A program made the translations under genes and the position numbers. DNA of 64,000 nt from Porphyromonas pogonae (GTDB lineage: Bacteria > Bacteroidota > Bacteroidia > Bacteroidales > Porphyromonadaceae). Below the pieces are notes generated by a model. That model had not been told where the DNA came from. It worked only from the letters and a program-made list of their open reading frames with translations, and ran no database searches. Location: NCBI RefSeq assembly GCF_036320655.1, contig NZ_CP143258.1, positions 2,766,001 through 2,830,000 on the forward strand, in the 5' to 3' direction. Below, in pieces: positions 47,351 through 56,952 of the stretch (its first letter is position 1; every line of letters starts with the position of its first letter).

Positions 47351-47689
47351 ATGATTACAAAATTCGGAGTTTCTTATTTATCTCTTAGCTGCAATTCAGA
47401 TATTATTGAAGCTATAATAGACACCTACGTTGATAAATGTAATGAGGATTTTTCTTTTAAAGATGTATGCAATTACATTAAATTCATTGCTGAAGAAAAA
47501 GGGTATTTTGAAAAAGAAAAAAATACTGAATATAGTCAAATCGAATTACAAAGAAAAGATATTTACAAAATCAATATTATATTATGGAAAAAAATATGGG
47601 ATAAGATACTTATTGTTGATTTTGATAAAAGTAGGCATAGACCATATCCTAATGAATTTTATTTTATTAAGATTGGTAAACAAGTATAA
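47351..47689 (+). CDS. small protein of unknown function, fourth gene of operon
   Basis: 112 residues. It starts 1 bp after the NA37 gene with AAGGAGGAGG just upstream, a strong Shine-Dalgarno for this phylum. The protein is rich in Lys, Ile and aromatic residues and has no TM helix, no cysteine pairs and no motif I recognise. The last gene of the unit; 79 bp separate it from the AlbA-domain gene. Confidence 0.6.
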   Translation: MITKFGVSYLSLSCNSDIIEAIIDTYVDKCNEDFSFKDVCNYIKFIAEEKGYFEKEKNTEYSQIELQRKDIYKINIILWKKIWDKILIVDFDKSRHRPYPNEFYFIKIGKQV

Positions 47690-47768
47690 AACATTCTACT
47701 AAATGTAATGACTATATTTTCAAAATATCCATCCTTTTTTTCACGATGTACAAAGGAAAATATTACAT

Positions 47769-49133
47769 ATGAATCCAGAAACCAACCGCATAGAATACAA
47801 ACGAGAACTCATAGATGATTTGGAAAAAGAGGCAATCGCTTTTCTGAATTATCATGAAGGAGGCATAATTTATATTGGAATTGACAAGGCTGGAAAGACT
47901 GTTGGCGTTTCGGATATTGATGGTGATATGCTCAAAATCAAAGACCGTCTGAAAAATAACATTATGCCTTCTTGTTTGGGGTTGTTTGATGTGGCTGTTG
48001 AAAGCATCGACTCGAAAGACGTGATTAAAGTAACTTTTGCCAGCGGTACAGAAAAACCATACTATATCAAAAAACTTGGTATGTCAGAGAAAGGTACATT
48101 CATCCGTATCGGAACGGCTGCGGAACCGATGCCTGTGAAAATGATTGAATCATTATTTGCCAAACGTATCCGAAATTCCATTGGAAAAATAAAGTCCCCA
48201 AATCAGAATCTTACCTTTGAGCAACTTAAGATTTACTACGAGGGAGCAAAGAAAACGCTCAATCAGCAGTTTGCAGCCAATTTGGAATTACTTACCGAAG
48301 AAGGGCAATACAACTATGTGGCATATTTATTGGCAGATGTCAATGGAATATCTGTAAAAGTGGCTAAATACGATGGGTTTGACAGAGTGGACTTAATGGA
48401 AAATAACGAATACGGTTATTGTTCATTAGTTAAAGCCGTGAAACAAGTGCTGGATAAGATGGAGGTAGAGAACAAGACATTGGCTAAAATAACCTCAAAA
48501 GAACGTGAGGAAAAAAAGTTATGGAACCCGGTTGCTTTGCGTGAAGCAGTGATTAACGCCATTGTCCATAATGACTATACTTCGGAAGTGCCGCCCAAAT
48601 TTGAGTTCTTTGATGACCGGATAGAAATCACTTCATTTGGAAGTTTGCCACAAGGCATGACTGAAAGTGAGTTTTTTGAAGGCTATTCAGTTCCAAGAAA
48701 TAAAGAATTGATGCGGGTGTTCAGGGATTTGGATTTGGTGGAGCACTTAGGTTCTGGTGTTCCTCGTATTTTGAGAAGTTACGGAAAAGAATGCTTTAAG
48801 TTTACGGAGAACTTTTTGAGAATGACATTCCCAGCATCCGAGCAAGTTACCGAGCAAGTTACCGAGCAAGTTACCGAGCAAGTTACCGAGCAAGTCAAAG
48901 AACTTATTGGAATACTTGACAAGGTGATGGATAGGCAAGAAATACAGAATAAGTTGGGACTTTCTCATAGAGAGAATTTCCGTTCAAATTATTTAAAGCC
49001 TGCATTAGAACAGGGATTTATAGAAATGACTATACCTGATAAGCCTAACAGCAGTTTGCAAAAATATCGGCTGACAATATTAGGGAAGCAATTGAAGAAT
49101 AAGTTCTATTTTGAGGGACGCAGAAATGAGTGA
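47769..49133 (+). CDS. Schlafen AlbA_2 / HATPase_c_4 regulator with in-frame EQVT repeats
   Basis: 454 residues. The AlbA_2 domain (1-120: [35 protein letters not shown]), a middle region, then the RecG-C-terminal-like ATPase domain ([44 protein letters not shown]), and a C-terminal winged helix. Between ATPase and winged helix is four times EQVT plus EQVK, encoded by a 12-bp tandem repeat. Such proteins are putative transcriptional regulators often linked to Fic or toxin genes. Its TGA overlaps the next gene's ATG by 8 bp. Confidence 0.82.
   Translation: MNPETNRIEYKRELIDDLEKEAIAFLNYHEGGIIYIGIDKAGKTVGVSDIDGDMLKIKDRLKNNIMPSCLGLFDVAVESIDSKDVIKVTFASGTEKPYYIKKLGMSEKGTFIRIGTAAEPMPVKMIESLFAKRIRNSIGKIKSPNQNLTFEQLKIYYEGAKKTLNQQFAANLELLTEEGQYNYVAYLLADVNGISVKVAKYDGFDRVDLMENNEYGYCSLVKAVKQVLDKMEVENKTLAKITSKEREEKKLWNPVALREAVINAIVHNDYTSEVPPKFEFFDDRIEITSFGSLPQGMTESEFFEGYSVPRNKELMRVFRDLDLVEHLGSGVPRILRSYGKECFKFTENFLRMTFPASEQVTEQVTEQVTEQVTEQVKELIGILDKVMDRQEIQNKLGLSHRENFRSNYLKPALEQGFIEMTIPDKPNSSLQKYRLTILGKQLKNKFYFEGRRNE
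48840..48895 (+). repeat. 12-bp coding tandem repeat, 4.7 copies
   Basis: GAGCAAGTTACC repeated exactly four times (48840-48887), then a partial fifth copy. Each unit is four codons, so copy-number changes keep the frame. Confidence 0.9.
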
Positions 49134-50010
49134 TAATACAAAAATATCCATCCGCTTTTTCGACGACCGTGAAGTTCGTGCTGTTTGGGATGAGGAAGAT
49201 TCTAAATGGTGGTTTTCCGTTTTGGATATTGTCGCTGTTCTTACCGACCAAAGCGACTATACCAAAACACGAAACTATTGGAAATATCTCAAAGCCAAAC
49301 TGAAAAAAGAAAACAGTGAAGTGGTTAGTATTACTACCCAGTTGAAACTTCTCGCACCTGATGGCAAAAAACGATTAGCCGATATGCTTGATTACAGCGG
49401 GATTATTGCGCTCGGCAAGCAGTTTCCCGGCAAAAAGGCAAATCGCTTTATCGAATGGTTTACTTACAGCGACGAAAGCATCGACGGAAAAAGTAAAACA
49501 AAAGCATACGCCCTATTTGAAAGTTCTTTTATTGACGGCATAGAAGAGGGAACAGCCAAAGGCCTACAGCAAATTCATGCCTATCTATTTGGTGGGCTTT
49601 ACGATTTTGCCGGACAAATAAGGCAAAAGAACATTTCAAAAGGCGGTTTCCAATTTGCAGTAGCACATTTTCTCGGCAATACCTTAAAGCAAATTGAAGA
49701 AATGCCCGAAAACACATTCGATGAGATTGCCAATAAATATGTAGAAATGAACATTGCCCACCCATTCATGGAAGGTAACGGACGAAGCACAAGGATTTGG
49801 TTGGATTTGATATTGAAAAAGAACTTGAAAAAATGTGTGGATTGGAGCAAAATCGGTAAAACCGAGTACATGAACGCAATGATAAAAAGTGCTACTAACA
49901 GTGCGGATATAAAAGACCTACTGAAAAATGCCCTCACAGATGAAATCGACAGCCGCGAAATGTTCATGAAGGGAATAGACTATTCATATTATTACGAAGA
50001 AAATGAATAA
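49126..50010 (+). CDS. Fic-domain protein with antirepressor-like N-terminus
   Basis: 294 residues from ATG 49126, overlapping the previous stop in ATGAGTGA. Residues 1-110 resemble the BRO-N/DinD-like antirepressor domain ([35 protein letters not shown]). Residues 125-260 are a Fic domain with the complete motif [12 protein letters not shown] (His212), so AMP transfer to a protein target is expected. A Ser/Thr-xxx-Glu inhibitory motif is not certain. With the coupled AlbA-ATPase gene it makes a regulator-effector pair, possibly a toxin module that stabilises the island. Confidence 0.85.
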   Translation: MSDNTKISIRFFDDREVRAVWDEEDSKWWFSVLDIVAVLTDQSDYTKTRNYWKYLKAKLKKENSEVVSITTQLKLLAPDGKKRLADMLDYSGIIALGKQFPGKKANRFIEWFTYSDESIDGKSKTKAYALFESSFIDGIEEGTAKGLQQIHAYLFGGLYDFAGQIRQKNISKGGFQFAVAHFLGNTLKQIEEMPENTFDEIANKYVEMNIAHPFMEGNGRSTRIWLDLILKKNLKKCVDWSKIGKTEYMNAMIKSATNSADIKDLLKNALTDEIDSREMFMKGIDYSYYYEENE

Positions 50011-50141
50011 CTATCGAACAACAAAATGGCGATAATCTTACCGATGATAATCGTTTTATTCGTATCGTATTTGTACCATAAATATATAATTCACTGATAA
50101 CCAGTAGTAATTTCTTTTGAAGAAGTGAAGTAATTTCGTCT

Positions 50142-50202
50142 TAGCAACGATAACAAACTATAATCAAATCGCAGTAATACGTTGTATTACTGCGATTTTT
50201 GT
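50142..50202 (+). repeat. attR (61-bp direct repeat, right copy)
   Basis: Identical to 33927-33987. Just upstream, 50116-50133 reads TTT GAA GAA GTG AAG TAA, the same FEEVK-stop as dnaK with three third-position changes. Confidence 0.88.
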
Positions 50203-50298
50203 ATTCAGGCACAGGAAAGGACGTCGAGAATATTTGACAGTGGAAGGACTTGATGCGCTTGCCGTAGACTTTCCCTTGGTTGCTTTTAATCATGAATT
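50203..50298 (+). pseudogene. integrase gene fragment outside attR
   Basis: 50201-50263 is similar to 35036-35098 of the island's integrase (same IQAQE...RREYLT-EELN-LA region) with a one-base frameshift near 50220. The fragment is cut by MITE copy 3. It lies on the chromosomal side of attR, so it comes from another, related element. Confidence 0.7.
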
Positions 50299-50485
50299 GA
50301 GACTGTTGCAAAAGTCAACAGTCTCGTGGATTTTGGAGGCAAAGCCGACAAAAGACACTTTGACCGGGCAGAGAAGGTAAAGTGCAAGGCGCTAAGAGTG
50401 AGTGCACAGGGAGTTTACTTCAGGTAAATGACCAAGCGCGAATCTCACAAGCAACGAAGCAATTGGCCTGCTATACAACGGTCTC
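50299..50485 (+). mobile_element. 187-bp MITE, copy 3
   Basis: Ends GAGACTGTTGCA and CAACGGTCTC; flanking 5-bp direct repeat GAATT (50294-50298 and 50486-50490). Confidence 0.88.
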
Positions 50486-50734
50486 GAATTGATGGTGATA
50501 CTGTGCTCTGACTAAAAGACACTCAACCCGAATGTCCTACTCCCAATAGCATCACTGAGCGATTTTATGAGACTTATAGGCGAATGGACTTACTAACATT
50601 TATGTGACTTAAGTTACTAAGTGGCTTTGTCCATTTGAAGAAATAAGTCCGACTCATATCTTTCAACGAGTTGAACTCACTTGAGTAGGTTTTAGTGGAC
50701 AATAATAGCTTTTGATACACAAAATTACTGCTCT
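50486..50734. other. intergenic sequence after MITE copy 3
   Basis: About 250 bp, no gene. I see no terminator with a T-run for the PepSY gene here and no continuation of the integrase fragment. Confidence 0.45.
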
Positions 50735-52309
50735 TCAGTCTCTATCTTTCTTCTTGCGGGGCCGACGTTTATAACCAGTATAGAGCACGATGATACTTGT
50801 CAACCCTAATACAAACACGAATAAATCCACACCTAAGTTACCTATAAAAGGTTTGTATAGCCGTCCCGTATGAAGCTCCAAGGCAAATTGCCAGAGTGAA
50901 TAAGGCGTAGCGATGAGTGTGGCAGGTTGGGGCACAAAAGCCGCGACACTGCAATCAGCTTTACTACCTACAGTAGCAGCGCCTTTGACACATGCCCCCC
51001 TATCATAAAGGAAGATAATATCAGGCCTTGCCGTATGCCTGATGATACCGCTTATCAGATGGTTGCCCACCGGCCGTCCTCGCATCGGCACAGCTGCCTT
51101 TCCCGTAAAATAATCTACAACACCTTCACCATGTCCCTGTAGTGTAGGGTCGATGATATACAATCCGGTAAATGATCCTATCAGCCACTTTCCATCGGCT
51201 GTTTGTTCGAATACATTAATACCCATAGGACTCATAGGCGGTTGCATGGTCCATCTCTTCGGTTTGGAATCCAATGTCTTCATGACATAGAATCCCTCAG
51301 CCGTAGACATGAGCCACTCACCCCGATGTTCATCATAGCGTAGCGCTCGTAGCCTGTCGTTCCAGGCATTATCGCTATACAAATGACTTATCTTCCACGG
51401 CTTTGCTTTTGCAAATATCAGCGGAAGCATCATGGGAGGACGGAGCATCCACCCCGTCACTGTAACGAATAGCAACAAATAAAATATCTTTGCTCCGAGC
51501 AGGTTGTGCCATTTGAGATTGCTCTTGAGCTTACCGGTCAGCGACTTTCGTCTTTCAGGTTGCATCACCTTGCCTCTCTTCTTGAGTTTATGGCTACGTA
51601 TGGTAAAGAGTATACCCGTAACGCACAGCACCATCATCACAACACCCAGAATATCCACAATCAGTTGTCCTGGAGTACCGAAGTACTCACCGCTGTGCAG
51701 CATCCATACAAGCTGAAAGAGTAGCATACGCCCCGTGTAGTCGTCAGGCTTGAGCAATTCTTTCTTTTCCCATGAGAGGCGATCAGGAGATGCTCCGTGA
51801 GAGAGTTTACTCACATATACGTAGGATCTGCTCATCATAATGAGAGAGTCTCCCCGTGTGCACAAGTCTGTAATGCGCTCGCGCAACCCCCGGGGTAATG
51901 CACACTGCTGCCATCGTCCCCTGTCTAATAAGTACAATCGGTATTGTGATGCTGCCCATAGGTTATCCTTCACGTCGGCGGTCATAGCCACCACTTTAAG
52001 CTCATCGGCTCCGTGAGCAAATCCCTCACGGGATGCCGCAGCCTTGGTTGTCAGCGTAGAGTCGGTCACCCATATACCGGCATTGCCGTAAATATAATAT
52101 TGACCTTGGTGCATTACGGCACCCCGCACTGAGGCGTTGTTCCAGTTGTCAAACGAATAGCTCTCGGGCATCATAGCGCGAGGCACATCTATCTTTCTGA
52201 GTAGATCTCTATGATTGAGCAATATGCCGGAGAGCGAAGCAAAAAAGAGTAAGATACACAGGGGAATGCCTATATACTTGTGCAATTTGCGAGCAGAAAA
52301 CCTTTTCAT
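50735..52309 (-). CDS. PepSY-associated TM helix protein
   Basis: 524 residues. TM1 at about 12-32 (YIGIPLCILLFFASLSGILL), two more around 215-240 (QLIVDILGVVMMVLCVTGILF), one at about 270-290 (KIFYLLLFVTVTGWML) and a final one near 490-510. The KLHKYIGIPL start and LKWHNLLGAK segment are typical of the PepSY_TM family, whose members include putative iron-siderophore reductases. Large periplasmic loops carry beta-rich repeats. The substrate cannot be told from sequence. It is divergent from the fucosidase gene. Confidence 0.8.
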   Translation of the reverse strand: MKRFSARKLHKYIGIPLCILLFFASLSGILLNHRDLLRKIDVPRAMMPESYSFDNWNNASVRGAVMHQGQYYIYGNAGIWVTDSTLTTKAAASREGFAHGADELKVVAMTADVKDNLWAASQYRLYLLDRGRWQQCALPRGLRERITDLCTRGDSLIMMSRSYVYVSKLSHGASPDRLSWEKKELLKPDDYTGRMLLFQLVWMLHSGEYFGTPGQLIVDILGVVMMVLCVTGILFTIRSHKLKKRGKVMQPERRKSLTGKLKSNLKWHNLLGAKIFYLLLFVTVTGWMLRPPMMLPLIFAKAKPWKISHLYSDNAWNDRLRALRYDEHRGEWLMSTAEGFYVMKTLDSKPKRWTMQPPMSPMGINVFEQTADGKWLIGSFTGLYIIDPTLQGHGEGVVDYFTGKAAVPMRGRPVGNHLISGIIRHTARPDIIFLYDRGACVKGAATVGSKADCSVAAFVPQPATLIATPYSLWQFALELHTGRLYKPFIGNLGVDLFVFVLGLTSIIVLYTGYKRRPRKKKDRD

Positions 52310-52534
52310 TGTTAAGTGAATATAAAAATAAAGAAGCCTTACCGGTATTTCAACATAATAGATCAGTAAGCCTTATACTGTAGAAAGTCTTGTGAGATAC
52401 AAAATTAATTGCTCTATCCGAGATGTACCATACCTTGAAATGGGTATTCAGCTCAAACTATCCCGTTACTTGTTTTTCACAATTGCACGCAAATCACTAA
52501 ATTCGTGATGCTATTGCTATTCACTAAATTAAAT

Positions 52535-54649
52535 ATGATGAGAACTACTTTACCGCCCATGCATATGCGTTGCCCTATTGCTTTACTTATGATGCTGGTA
52601 TTCAGCCTTACATTTTCAGCCCCATCTATGGCTTCCAAACCCGACAATTGGCATCACAATAAATATAGTATGTTTATCCACTACGGGTTATATAGCCGGC
52701 TCGGTGGCGTATGGGAAGGAAAACCCGTCACCAGCGGATATAGTGAGCAGATATTCTCCTTCGGCGTGCATTTCACAGACTGGTACGAGGAGGTAGCTCG
52801 CTCGTTCGCTCCTTCGGCATGGAATGCCCGTGACATAGTCCGCCTGGCTCAAGCGGCCGGTATGCGCTCTATTGTATTTACATCCAAGCATCACGACGGA
52901 TTCTGCATGTACGGCACCCACACCACACCCTATAATATAGTAGAAGCCACGCCCCTCAAACGTGATGTCATGAAAGAGCTTGCCGATGCCTGTCATGAAG
53001 CAGGCATGAACTTCGGCGTTTACTTCTCTCTTATCGACTGGCACTACCCTCCCGCCATGCCTGTGAGCAGTCACAATGCCGATAGCATCACCCCCATGCA
53101 CCACCGCTACAATATGGATCAGATCCGCGAGATCCTCACACGCTATGGATCTGTGTCCGAGTTGTGGTTCGATATGGGGAGTATGTCACCTGCCCAGAGC
53201 CGTGAGATGTATGCCTTGGTACACCGGCTGCAACCTGCATGTAAAGTGAGTGGTAGGCTTGGCAATGACTATTGTGACTTCAGTGTAATGGCAGATAATA
53301 AGCTACCCGAGCATCAGCTCGACTTACCGTGGCAGGCAGCAGCCTCCATATTCTCAGAGACATGGGGCTACCGTTCTTGGCAAAAACGAGGCAATCCTGA
53401 GGACAAGATACGTGAGAAACTACACGATCTCGTCACAGTAGTGGCTCGCGGCGGTAACTATCTGCTCAATATCGGTCCTAAAGGCGACGGCTCTGTAGTA
53501 CCTTTCGAAAAACAAGTCCTCGAGGGTATGGGGAGCTGGATCAAGAAATATGAATTTGCCATCTATGGTACCGAGGCAAATCCTTATAATAAGGTATTCG
53601 ATTGGGGAGAGATCACCCGACATGGTAATAAGATCTATCTCTTTGTACGCCCTCAGAGTATGGGGGCCACAATCACCTTGCCTCCACTCACCTCTCGCCC
53701 TTTACAAGCTCGCCTACTCACAACCCCCGGGAGTAAGAACATCGACATACATATAGCACCACGGGGTGATATGGAGCTACACTTACCCACCACTCCCGAT
53801 AGCCGTGCACCATGGGATATCGTGGAGGTAAGCTTCGAATCGACACCCACGCCTCTCTCTCCCGTCATACACTCTGCACCCGACTTCACCACGGCTCAAA
53901 AAAGCTATGCTTATAGTTGCTGGGACTACTACACCGGGCACAACACTATCACCTCGCTTAGCTGGACGGTAAACCAGCGCCCCACTGACCTACTCTATAC
54001 CCAAGAAGAAATAGGACGCAAGATAAAATTGAACATCAATGGCACCGATCAAATCTTGCAGCTAAGAGCATCGCAGGCCCGAGAAGTCACCATCCCACAA
54101 GCTGAGTATACTCGCCTTGCATTTGGTACACCCTATGGCAAGCTTATCGGTGACATCTTCGGAGCCATCCCTGACCGAGTGTTCAAGGTAAATAAGGTAT
54201 CCGAGCTGGACAAGGCTACAAAGCTCGATACGCTCTCCGGCTCTTTGCCTGTGGGCATACTTGCAGGTTATCTGTATGCTCAGGACATCCAAGCCCCGCA
54301 CGATATGGTGTTGCCCGTAGAAGTTACATATGGCAACGGAGTGTACGTCATGCTCAATGGCGAGCTCATGACATCGTATCTCACACGTGATATAGCACAG
54401 CCCAACAAACGCATGATACTGCTACCACTGCGAGCCGGTCACAATCGCTTGGCGGTGAAGTTTTACAACCGTTTTGCTCAGAATCTTATTTGGGGCATTG
54501 CCTTTACACCGCACTACACCACATATTCCATACCGTTACGTGCCTCATCGCACATCAAGGCTCCTTACCGCATTCAACTGGATTGGGCAGATGACCACCG
54601 TCCTGCATCGGAGATTCACGGCACCAATATCAGATTTACAGCTTATTAG
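52535..54649 (+). CDS. GH29 alpha-L-fucosidase (second)
   Basis: About 704 residues from ATG 52535; a longer frame starts at 52505. Signal peptide ends near SMASKPDN. The GH29 barrel has YSMFIHYGLYSRLGGVWEG, TSKHHDGFCMYGTHTTPYN, GVYFSLIDWHYPP, and the nucleophile Asp in ELWFDMG; GGNYLLNIGPKGDG follows. The C-terminal 300 residues are beta-rich without clear CBM32 motifs. It differs enough from the enzyme at 13417 to suggest a different linkage specificity. Terminator at 54674. Confidence 0.9.
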   Translation: MMRTTLPPMHMRCPIALLMMLVFSLTFSAPSMASKPDNWHHNKYSMFIHYGLYSRLGGVWEGKPVTSGYSEQIFSFGVHFTDWYEEVARSFAPSAWNARDIVRLAQAAGMRSIVFTSKHHDGFCMYGTHTTPYNIVEATPLKRDVMKELADACHEAGMNFGVYFSLIDWHYPPAMPVSSHNADSITPMHHRYNMDQIREILTRYGSVSELWFDMGSMSPAQSREMYALVHRLQPACKVSGRLGNDYCDFSVMADNKLPEHQLDLPWQAAASIFSETWGYRSWQKRGNPEDKIREKLHDLVTVVARGGNYLLNIGPKGDGSVVPFEKQVLEGMGSWIKKYEFAIYGTEANPYNKVFDWGEITRHGNKIYLFVRPQSMGATITLPPLTSRPLQARLLTTPGSKNIDIHIAPRGDMELHLPTTPDSRAPWDIVEVSFESTPTPLSPVIHSAPDFTTAQKSYAYSCWDYYTGHNTITSLSWTVNQRPTDLLYTQEEIGRKIKLNINGTDQILQLRASQAREVTIPQAEYTRLAFGTPYGKLIGDIFGAIPDRVFKVNKVSELDKATKLDTLSGSLPVGILAGYLYAQDIQAPHDMVLPVEVTYGNGVYVMLNGELMTSYLTRDIAQPNKRMILLPLRAGHNRLAVKFYNRFAQNLIWGIAFTPHYTTYSIPLRASSHIKAPYRIQLDWADDHRPASEIHGTNIRFTAY

Positions 54650-54673
54650 CAAAGCTCTCTGTTTTTAAGCATA

Positions 54674-54706
54674 AAAGTTCCGACTCTTCCGACTCGGGAC
54701 TTTTTT
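54674..54706 (+). terminator. terminator of second fucosidase gene
   Basis: AAGTTCCGA pairs with TCGGGACTT (one G-T wobble), followed by TTTTTGCTTTT. Confidence 0.7.
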
Positions 54707-54824
54707 GCTTTTGATCAGAGTAAAGTGGATATGAGCCAAAGCAAGGGTAAAAACTATCATTTTGTCAGATTGAGAGAGTGTGATGATGTAGTGCTATTTT
54801 TAGGTGTACAGCCAAGTAGCAGGT

Positions 54825-54857
54825 ATTGACAAGGGCGGGTGTGATGTTGTATCTTTG
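54825..54857 (+). promoter_or_regulatory. promoter inside 1102-bp element, copy B
   Basis: ATTG (54825-54828), 21 nt, TATCTTTG (54850-54857). Reads into the element. A 36-codon frame follows but is not conserved enough to call. Confidence 0.5.
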
Positions 54858-55034
54858 TGGTTGTGCAGTTCCTGTTTATTCCGCTACATCCTTTTTTATT
54901 CTGATTGATAATGATATACACCAATATGTGCTCTAAGACAAATCTGCCCTTGTTGATGGGTACTCGCCATAGCTTATCCTCTCTCATGAATGAGTGTGGC
55001 ATGGGGTGGTACGCCCCATAGGTTGTTGTCTATT

Positions 55035-55221
55035 GAGACCGTTGCATAGCAGACCAATTGCTTCGTTGCTTGCGAGATTCGCGCTTGGTCATTTACCAGA
55101 AGTAAACTCCCTGTGCACTCACTCTTAGCGCCTTGCACTTTACCTTCTCTGCCCGGTCAAAGTGTCTTTTGTCGGCTTTGCCTCCAAAATCCACGAGGCT
55201 GTTGACTTTTGCAACAGCCTC
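55035..55221 (-). mobile_element. 187-bp MITE, copy 4, nested in copy B
   Basis: Same insertion as copy 2; flanking repeat CTATT (55030-55034 and 55222-55226), the complement of AATAG. Confidence 0.88.
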
Positions 55222-55393
55222 CTATTACACCGCATTGTAGACTCGATCTCCCTCGTACAGTGCTTTACCAACGGGTATTGCTGATCTTGCTTCTACACCC
55301 TTGACCTTACTCACTTCCAGCCTCTCAAACTCCATGAATCATCATATCACATCTCTGACCTATAACCATCCGGTGAGCCGGGTTCCCTATATA

Positions 55394-55521
55394 ATTCGGT
55401 AGACTTATCCTATACTGAGGCTCAACTTATCATACACGGACAACTGACCTATCCTATACGGACAATGATCTTATCCTATACGGACGACAGACCTATGTAC
55501 ACAATCGGTAGACTTATCATA
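55394..55521 (-). repeat. degenerate minisatellite, copy B
   Basis: CTTATCCTATACGGAC-type units, 4-5 copies with a period of about 23 bp, the inverse of 24854-24980. Confidence 0.65.
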
Positions 55522-56008
55522 ATAGAATTAGCCTCCCCCCCTTGCTGCTAAGTATATTTGCCCAGCACAATAAACTTCTGTAATATGAAGGCTGTATATT
55601 TTTCAGATATTCATTTGCATGGGGCATTGTAGAGGCTCAATTTATTTTGCCCCCTATTTTTTAGAGTTTATCAGCGTGAAAAAGCCGTTTCTTATTTAGA
55701 CTTTGTACAAATAAGCTTTGTGTCTTAACTAAGATGTGATAAAATTCATTGGACATGAGCCATTTGTCAATTTATTTAGTAGCATTATTGTGAGCAGATT
55801 ACTCTTACACCCTACTCCTTCTCATAACTCGTGTGTTTTTGACATTATGCTACTTCGTAAAACTTAAACGGGCACAAGAGTTGTTGAGCATTCGATTTGA
55901 ACGGTGAACTGATATTTTGGCAAAAAACAATGCACTAATATTCGCAATAACTCATTTTATCGAAGAGAACTTACACCTATACATCCCATAAATAAACGGA
56001 TTGTTGTA

Positions 56009-56060
56009 AAAAAAGCGGAGGGTGTGTCACAGAGAAATAACTTCTCACGACACACCCTCT
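56009..56060 (-). terminator. terminator downstream of nagB
   Basis: GAGGGTGTGTC (56019-56029) pairs with GACACACCCTC (56050-56060); on the minus strand it is followed by CGCTTTTTTTAC. Confidence 0.75.
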
Positions 56061-56127
56061 CTATGATATTCGGCTTATTGCCCCCTTTGGAAAAGCCTAC
56101 TGCTTCTCCGAAGAGGAAGCAAACGAC

Positions 56128-56919
56128 TTACAGATTGTCCTTCTCAATATCTTTGAAATAGTTGTAAGTACCTACCTTGAGTTCTATGCAAGCAGCTTCG
56201 TCACATACAATGATACCCTTGGGATGCATCTGCAAGGCGGTGATAGTCCACATCTGGTTTACAGCACCCTCTACAGCTTGCTGCAAGGCGCGTGCCTTGC
56301 CATGGCCGTTGACCATGATAAGCACTTCTTTGGCATCCATCACGGTACCTACACCTACTGTCATGGCAGTCTTGGGTACTTTGTTGACATCATTGTCAAA
56401 GAAGCGACTATTGGCTATAATGGTATCCGTAGTCAGTGATTTCACACGGGTGCGTGAGGTGAGTGATGAGCCGGGCTCGTTGAAAGCAATGTGACCGTCG
56501 GGACCAATACCTCCGAGAAAGAGGTCTATACCACCAACACTACTAATAGCCTCTTCGTATGCGGCACACTCACCCTCTACATCAGTGGCATTACCATTGA
56601 GGATGTGTACATTTTCCTTTTTTACATCCACATGAGAGAAAAAGTTGTTCCACATGAAAGAGTGGTAGCTCTCAGGATGATCTTCGGGCAGACCGATATA
56701 CTCGTCCATATTGAAGGTGATCACATGCTCGAAAGAGACCTTACCGGCTTTGTGCGCTTCAATAAGAGCTTTATAAGTACCCAGAGGAGATGATCCGGTA
56801 GGTAATCCAAGCACAAATGGTTTGTCGGCTGTAGGTTTTGCCGCATTGATCTTTTCTACTACGTAATTAGCTGCCCATTGAGAGAGAGCTTTATAATCAG
56901 GTTCTATGATTAGTCTCAT
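56128..56919 (-). CDS. nagB: glucosamine-6-phosphate deaminase
   Basis: 263 residues, the usual length. [17 protein letters not shown] (phosphate site), [10 protein letters not shown] (catalytic Asp), [15 protein letters not shown] and [18 protein letters not shown] are all present. Converts glucosamine 6-phosphate to fructose 6-phosphate and ammonia, which suits breakdown of host amino sugars together with the two fucosidases. It is the last gene of the apparent lgt-fprA-nagB run, 33 bp after fprA. Confidence 0.96.
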   Translation of the reverse strand: MRLIIEPDYKALSQWAANYVVEKINAAKPTADKPFVLGLPTGSSPLGTYKALIEAHKAGKVSFEHVITFNMDEYIGLPEDHPESYHSFMWNNFFSHVDVKKENVHILNGNATDVEGECAAYEEAISSVGGIDLFLGGIGPDGHIAFNEPGSSLTSRTRVKSLTTDTIIANSRFFDNDVNKVPKTAMTVGVGTVMDAKEVLIMVNGHGKARALQQAVEGAVNQMWTITALQMHPKGIIVCDEAACIELKVGTYNYFKDIEKDNL

Positions 56920-56952
56920 TGCGTAAATAAAAACTTAAAGGGTGAATAATAA

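Larger units (their letters stand above)
33927..50202. mobile_element. 16.2-kb mobilizable island integrated at the dnaK 3' end
   Basis: Bounded by a 61-bp perfect direct repeat. Gene order is that of Bacteroides-type mobilizable elements: HTH/excisionase-like, tyrosine integrase, membrane protein, HTH, VapE-like ATPase, primase, MobC, relaxase, mobilization accessory protein, then cargo. There is no conjugation machinery, so transfer would need a helper. Several mobility genes are broken. Base composition turns clearly AT-rich between about 43.7 and 47.7 kb. Confidence 0.9.
54748..55849 (-). repeat. 1102-bp element, copy B (inverted partner of 24525-25626)
   Basis: Reverse-complement match to copy A over its full length, including the nested MITE and the minisatellite. 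No transposase and no credible gene; the 81-codon frame at 54757-55002 has mostly amino-acid-changing differences from its partner in copy A. Confidence 0.88.

Noticed and set aside
48840-48895. Short tandem repeat considered as a CRISPR array
   Set aside because: Units are 12 bp with no spacers and lie in frame inside a coding region.
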